This document shows positions 57,951-64,000 of a stretch of DNA of 64,000 bases, one piece after another. This DNA is from Dipteris shenzhenensis. Lineage: Eukaryota; Polypodiophyta; Polypodiopsida; Gleicheniales. The stretch lies in NCBI GenBank assembly GCA_047967505.1, contig CM106538.1, one strand, 5' to 3'. The notes beneath the pieces were generated by a model that did no database searches, was not told where the DNA came from, and worked only from the letters and a program-made list of their open reading frames with translations. Made by a program: the position numbers and the translations under genes. Every line of letters starts with the position of its first letter. The stretch's first letter is position 1.

Positions 57951-60900
57951 CGTTTACTCTCTTGAAATTGGAATGCCTTGTGGCACATGCACCAGGGTGC
58001 AGAAAATGGAACTATGCCAACATGCAGGTAAATGGTCTCACCAAAACTCTGATTAGCAGAGAACAGCTGGAGCTAACCATATGAAAATTATAGCTTACTT
58101 GAAAATGAAACCAATAGGTCAAATATATGTTCATCAGACGACGTATACAAGCATTTCAAAGGATTAGCCTTGCTCTCAGGATGGTGGGCAGCGATAGTTT
58201 CGTTGTTGGGCATCTCGCAACATTGTATTCGTAGACGCAGACGCAGATGCAGTGAACTGGGAAATGTGAGGGAACCTCTGTTGTGGACGGATGGCGCAGA
58301 GGACAGAAACACAAGAGATGGTACAAATGTACACCAAAAGGATTAACACAACTTTTGCCCAATCCTTTTGTGTTACGAATCAAAAATGAAGCAAAGTGGC
58401 ACAATCAATGATTAGCCTCCTACTCTTCCTTTCAATAATTTAAAAATATTTTGCTCCACCTCTTTCTGCCCAGTTCATCCTTGGCAATATACAAACAATG
58501 AAGCATCGTCATGCTGCAAATGTACGTCTTTATTTAGTCAATGTTCAAGCTACAATGTGACGTCTTAGTCTCACCTTATCCAAGCCTCTCCCTTTGAATT
58601 TGTATAGAGCTGTTTGGGGAGAGAACTTGCATTCATCATACTTCATGTAGTTTCACATCAATTTCTCTTCTTTTGGAACCGTCCTGTACTTAGCAAGGTA
58701 TTTTGCCCTTGGGTTGGTCATGTAACTCAGATTTTACCGTCTTTTTTACTACTACAGCAGCTTGCAGTTTGCTTCCAGAACTTCAACTTTGCAATTCTCT
58801 GCTGCCATATCTTTGCCTCATTACTTCGCAAGTTATGTAATCCCAATGCGTGACATAGGCCATAAACATAGTCTACTTTCAAAAACCTCCTTTGTGTTAA
58901 GCGTGCCTACCCACTATGATTCTTTTGGGTAAGTATAGCTTGGGAGGATGGGGAGCCTATTCCTGTAGCTCAACTTTGTTAATTTCAGAAGATTGATTTT
59001 GAACCATAATGTAGATATCGCAAGCGACTTGTGGCCTAACATTACACTTGCAAGATGTTAAACATAAGGATTGCATGATCCTTTCAATGGAGGCGAGCAG
59101 GAACTCAAGTTCGGGTTTCATAGAGTGAAAACGTGTGTTAGTTCTAATGCTTAGCCCAATCCCCATCCACCTTGGATCTTCGTTTGTGGCACCTGCCAAG
59201 TTCAAATAAGGTGATGTTGCAACATAAAGGTTCGAGAAGAGTAGGGGAGCGTTTTTATGGTTGACTCTTCTTCTAGCAAATCTATGAGCTCTAGGTGCAG
59301 CCGAAGAGAGTTTCTCAAGAAGCTCCTCAACCTCTCCTCGATAGTGAGATACACAATAGATTTTGAAGTGTTAAGGCTCCCTTGAATTGGATTCTTGACA
59401 TAAATGCTTTCTCAAGACGACCCTTCTAAGTTTGACATGAACATGGATTTCCATGTGAGGCAAACGATTACATGCTCACACGAAGGAGAGCAGTTGGGAA
59501 CCTATGGAGGCACAGTTTCTCCCACATCACGTTGAGGTGGTTGTTTCAATAACGTGTCAACCTAATAATGTAAGTTCACAACGAACTTTTAGACCTACCT
59601 TCAAAGAGAGTTTAAGAAATCAGATTAATGAACTCTCTTATTTTTCCCCTTACTGCTCACGGTTTTGCTCTTTGAATGTCTCCAATTTGTATCATTGTCA
59701 TTAAGGTGTTGGTCGCCTCTTGCATCCAGATAGTTCTCTTCATCCTAGCGGAAGTTGTCTTTTGCATCAATTAATGATGTGCCTTGTTTTAGGCCCATCC
59801 CTCTTGGAGTGTTTTCTTGCTTGCGTTGTTGCCTCATTCATGTCTATCTACTAAGTTTTAGATAGTTATTTCGTGTTTTGCAAAGTGACTGAGGCCACTA
59901 AATCTTTCCTTAACCATATTGTTTCTTAATAAAAGGAAACATCCTTGGTTGACTTTGCCACTAGGTGCTCAAGGTTTTCTTTTTCTCATTGTTTCAAGGG
60001 TCTCGACTCATGGCTAAATGACAAGTTCTTAAATTCAAGTTTGATTTGTAGTGTAGTTGCCTCCACCAATGGAGTAGTTTTCTTTACCTTGTCAATTGGT
60101 CGTTTGAGGTATGTTTCTTGCCTTGTCGAAGTTGATCATTCGTAAGTTATTTCCTTTGAGTTGATATAACTAATCCTTTTAAGAAATCAAAATTCTATGG
60201 TGTTAAGAGAATAGTTAGTATCAACAACAGAATGAGTTCGAAACTCCAACGTTTGACTATTCACATGAAGAACACACGGGTTACTTAATGAAGCAATAGA
60301 TTACAAAACTTAGAAGTGACGCTGTAAGTGGTGGTTGAGCATTGTTCCCTATCATATCCAAGTTGAGCTTGTCCCTTTTGAATTGGTGTTGTTTGTATCT
60401 ATTTTGTCAAGTTGTAGTTCCTTTTAAGGGATGCATTCTATATATATTGCTAACGGCTCCTTAAGCTTCAAAAATTTTAGTAAGGTGCTAGATGAAGTAG
60501 TAGTTTAGCACAATATGTTGCAAATTTTGGATAAAGATCACATGCTTTGGGGAAAAAATGGAATTTTGACCCTAGTGCTTCATAGAGATGATGAACCTAG
60601 AATTATTGTCGGATAAGATAGCAAGTGGATCAAGTTTGCACACAAAGCATCCTTTAAGAGCTAGATTGGCATTCTATGAGAAATTATACACATTGTAGCC
60701 TTCACTTGGAGATTTGGGTTGGTTAGAATTTACTATTGGAAAATACTCTAGTGTTTCTTCTTTTGCAATTGGCCCTTGTTTGTAAAAAGCAACTTGCTTT
60801 GCACTGGAAAAAGAGATCAAATCAAATTTTTAACGAAGAAGAGGTTATGCTTTCTAAAGCACAATGAACAGGGAAAGAAGTTGTGACCACCCAATTCAAA

Positions 60901-61753
60901 TCAGGCCTTGATAATATAAGCATGACCCTCATATGAGGTGATTGATAGAGTCAGATTCGGTTACCTCTTCTTGTACACCAAGTTTTAATGATATAATATC
61001 TAGTGGTAGTAGTGAATTCATGAACACACCTCCATGAACAACCTTTTTCAAGTTTCATTATTTGTTTTATTTAAAGGAATTAGAGAGAATTCAATTGTTG
61101 TTTACTTCTTGTAAGCGATCACCAATGAGGTTACTTTGTTGGAACTCTTGATGTGCCTAGTTATCCCAAGGCACCTGTGGTGGTATGGCAATGCCTCTAT
61201 CAGATGGGGTCCACATAGCCTCCTTGTTGAACCTAACGAACCCTACGAGCTAAAATTCCTCCTTATGGTCTATCCAAACGTGATCCTAAATATCCAACCT
61301 TGTAGATGCTAGCTGATGACTTGTATTAAGACTCTATCACCTATGCTCGACACAATTTACCACCTCGGTTACACAATCTCAACTTCAAGCCATAGTAATG
61401 TAAGAGCTTTATTAAACACACAAATGGCACAACCTTATCACATTGTTTCCTAATGTGACCCAAATACCAAAATGTGATGGAATCAATATGGGTCCACATC
61501 ATTGCTTCCCTCCTTAAGTTTGAGGGTTTTGAGAGAATAACCAAATGGGAAATTTAGGAATAAGCTAAGCCAAATCCATCCATTTTGACTTTGAAGAAAG
61601 TTCTCCCTTTACTTGCCATGTAGAGAGGTTGGTTATCCCTCCTAGTATCCTCAATCTTGCTATCGAAAAAAGTATCTTCCTCTAGAGCCTACAATTAATG
61701 AAGAATGAGATTGTTGGGAATAGTCAAAGTTATGGGAGACAAGAGAGGAGGTT
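57951..61753. other. unassigned right flank
   Basis: I see no protein family, tRNA or rRNA in this AT-rich stretch. All open frames are under 85 codons and lack motifs. Confidence 0.4.
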
Positions 61754-62230
61754 AATAGGGATACATAAACTTCACATTGGATATGGGATGTAGGAAGAGG
61801 CTAGAAGGTAGGTCTAGCAGATAGGCATTGTTATTATTGGTCTTCTTCAAGACATTGAATGGACCATATCTTAGAAGAACAACCTTCACACAAGGGGTAT
61901 CTTTGCATGTCTCCCAATGTAGGTCAAAGTAGACCATATCTTAAAGGAACAACCTTCACACAACGGGTATCTTTTCGTCTCTCTCAATGTAGGTCAAAGT
62001 AGACCAATCACCAATATTATATTGCCATTGAGCTTGCCTATCCTCGTCTACTCAATGCTTATACTTGCTTTGAGACTCCTCTAAAGTATGTTGCACAAAC
62101 TCAGGAAGATCTTGGAGTTGTTAGATAATGCTTCATCCTTAGAGATTTGTTCAATTGCTTTGAATGGAGAAGCTTTGACTTGAGGAATTTGAAGAGAAAA
62201 ACCATGGGCAAAGCTAACCCCTAGCCATAA
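61754..62230 (-). pseudogene. Ty3/gypsy integrase C-terminal relic
   Basis: 62100-62010 (- strand) encodes FVQHTLEESQSKYKH and DRQAQWQYNIGDWSTLT. 61900-61754 encodes VVLLRYGPFNVLKKTNNNNA followed by YLLDLPSSLF and SNVKFMYPY, the K-x-Y-G-P-F..N-A-Y-x-L-x-L-P pattern of the gypsy integrase tail. A 70-base duplication between them breaks the frame. It is a different family from the gypsy at 29544-38495. Confidence 0.75.
61862..62001. repeat. 70-bp tandem duplication in the gypsy relic
   Basis: GACCATATCTTA(G/A)A(A)GGAAC... occurs at 61862 and again at 61932, both ending AATGTAGGTCAAAGTA. 70 is not a multiple of three, so it shifts the frame. Confidence 0.9.
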
Positions 62231-62324
62231 CAACATTCAAAATGACTTTTTTGAGTTGAGGATGGCGGTGTGTATTGCATGCTTGTTGAGTTGATCACCA
62301 AAATTATGCCAACCATAGTAGAAA

Positions 62325-62451
62325 TATTATATATATATATATATACATATATATACATATATGTATGTATGTGTATATGCATGCATACATACATACATGC
62401 ATGCATGCATACATACATACATACATACATGTATGTGTGTAAGTATGTATG

Positions 62452-62493
<42 letters not shown>

Positions 62494-62789
62494 GGCCTAC
62501 TGCTCTTGCTCCTTCTCCTCCTCTTCATTTTACTACCATTACACATACACACATGCACACATGTACAAGCTCATAGATACATACATATGTACATAATACA
62601 CATACATACACATATACATATACATTTACATATACATATACATATGCATATACATATACATATACATGTGCATGCACATGTACATGTAGATGTTCATGTA
62701 CTTATATATATGCACTTCCATATCCATATACATATACATATACATATACATCTACATGTACACACTTTTTTTTGTGAATTTCTACATTT

Positions 62790-62846
<57 letters not shown>

Positions 62847-62870
62847 TGCACGCATGCACGTACTTATTCT
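62325..62870. repeat. compound microsatellite block
   Basis: Successive (TA)n, (CATA)n/(TGCA)n, (GT)n at about 62454-62491, then after a short unique stretch (ACATAT)n at 62600-62760 and (CA)n at 62793-62842. Open frames across it are translation artefacts (poly-Tyr/His/Thr/Val/Cys). Confidence 0.93.
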
Positions 62871-63100
62871 CTTAGCTTAGCATATGTAGGTACACGGACA
62901 TGATATATGTGTTTACTCCTTTGTGGCCTGATATAACTCTATGTTATCCTACAATATGATCCTCATGGCACCATAAATTAGACCCACTAAACTTGAGTAC
63001 ACCTTCTCCTAGTGTAGAGGGTTGGGCCAATAGGAAGCATGGTAAGAGATAAGCTAGCTTTTTCTAAATTCACTCTACCTTGGATTATTCGCTGTCCCTT

Positions 63101-63328
63101 CCATAATATTACGTGTAGAGGTATGGAAGAATACTACCAAATAATCTTGAATGTATTGGAGCATGTGGTCCTTCTCCCCCTTGGATCCCCTCTTCTTCTT
63201 TATTTCAAGTATGGAAGTTCTTTATTTCCATAATATTACGTGTAGAAGTATGGAAGAATACTACGAAATAATCTCTAATGTGTTGGAGCATGTGGTCCTT
63301 GGATCCCCTCTTCTTGTTTATTTCAAGT
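63101..63328. repeat. 127-bp period tandem duplication
   Basis: CCATAATATTACGTGTAGA(G/A)G to CTTTATTTCAAGT occurs at 63101 and 63228. Copy 2 lacks the CTCCCC segment. No coding content. Confidence 0.85.
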
Positions 63329-64000
63329 GAATAGCTTAACTCTCATTGCGTTTGTGCAGGAAAGGAACGTCCAGATGGTAGATAGCCATGCTCCTAATGG
63401 TCATTTATGGGTATGACTGTCCTGGGGTACCTAAGCTCAGCCTATTTCTAGTTTGAGCCCCCTGCCATGGAGCACAAGTCAAACTGTAACATTTCATCCA
63501 CCTCCATCATCAATCTAGCAGCTCCTAACAGCTCGTAGCTCCTCCTTGTTTCTCTCACCCTCAAAGGCCATATCGTCAATTACATTTTCTAAAAGTTTAA
63601 TTCTAGATGCATCTCCATGCAACCACAACAATGGGTTGTTGGAGCTATTTTAGCTCTATTTTGGTCCTAAACTAAGGAAATTGTAGTCCTACTTTATTGG
63701 TATTTTAGTCCTTGTCGCAGTGAATTCTAAATGAGGGCAAAAATATTTTGAGCCATTGTGGTGACTGGAGGCCTGGTGGTGCCATCCAGATAATCAACTA
63801 CAATTCATCGAGTGAAAATTGAGCAAAAGAGATTACATCTACATCCAATAATAGGTTATATAAAAATTAACAACAACTTATACTTAGCAAAAATTGAACA
63901 GAGGATCTTACTTTTATAAAAACTCAACAATTTTGGTGAGAGCCTTAGAGGCCAACATATTACATATAGCGACCATAACCAGTCAAATGTAAAAGTTAAC
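63329..64000. other. unassigned right edge
   Basis: No supported feature. 63640-63720 has an ATTTTAGTC(C)-rich stretch of the sort found in some plant LTRs, with no partner in the window. Confidence 0.35.

Noticed and set aside
62221-62880. Overlapping open frames rich in Tyr/His/Thr/Val/Cys
   Set aside because: Translations of compound microsatellites.
1-64000. CRISPR arrays, rRNA or tRNA genes, bacterial operons
   Set aside because: No regular direct-repeat/spacer arrays, no recognisable tRNA arms or rRNA; the sequence is plant nuclear DNA with introns and retroelements.

Overview
The window looks like nuclear DNA from a large-genome vascular plant. Evidence: a split gene of the plant Nudix hydrolase type with GT-AG introns; abundant Ty1/copia, Ty3/gypsy, LINE and hAT sequence; LTR elements primed by a TGGTATCAGAG site; and no bacterial gene layout. 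Gene-poor, transposon-filled introns of this size suggest a fern or gymnosperm rather than a compact flowering plant. That placement is inference.

The only host gene I can support is a Nudix hydrolase on the + strand. Six exons (15070-15207, 15329-15406, 18840-18890, 18986-19020, 57172-57280, 57428-57643) join in frame to 208 codons and give a complete Nudix box. The 5' exons are missing and probably lie left of the window. The intron at 19021-57171 is about 38.15 kb and is packed with transposable elements.

Left flank (1-15069): a decayed copia fragment (830-1750); a complete small non-autonomous LTR element that carries only gag (2260-4852, CCCTC target duplication); a tandem duplication (5661-6046); a long decayed LINE on the - strand (6476-13540); and an LTR-like block with a 262-bp tandem duplication (14232-15000).

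Intron 2 (15407-18839) holds a copia RNase H relic and a gypsy LTR fragment.

The giant intron contains, in order: a degenerate TTTTGGCC repeat field; a + strand copia integrase fragment; a hAT fragment (21019-21980); a solo-like copia LTR; a - strand copia fragment (23560-26120); a LINE fragment; a gypsy element (29544-38495) sitting inside an older gypsy integrase and itself split by a copia (31476-35946, GTATC duplication); a - strand hAT (38870-41690); a LINE split by a copia (42726-46181, AATCT duplication); another LINE tail split by a polyadenylated insertion (48419-49873, 16-bp duplication); a retroelement ORF1 behind tandem-repeat arrays (51780-53590); and a second hAT copy in the opposite orientation (54170-56935).

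Right flank (57644-64000): the gene's putative poly(A) signal, several kb without recognisable genes, a gypsy integrase relic (61754-62230), a compound microsatellite (62325-62870) and a small tandem duplication.

A recurring theme is non-autonomous copia elements. Three have intact ends, priming sites and target duplications, each keeps gag, and all three lack a reverse transcriptase core. They probably moved with enzymes supplied by other elements.
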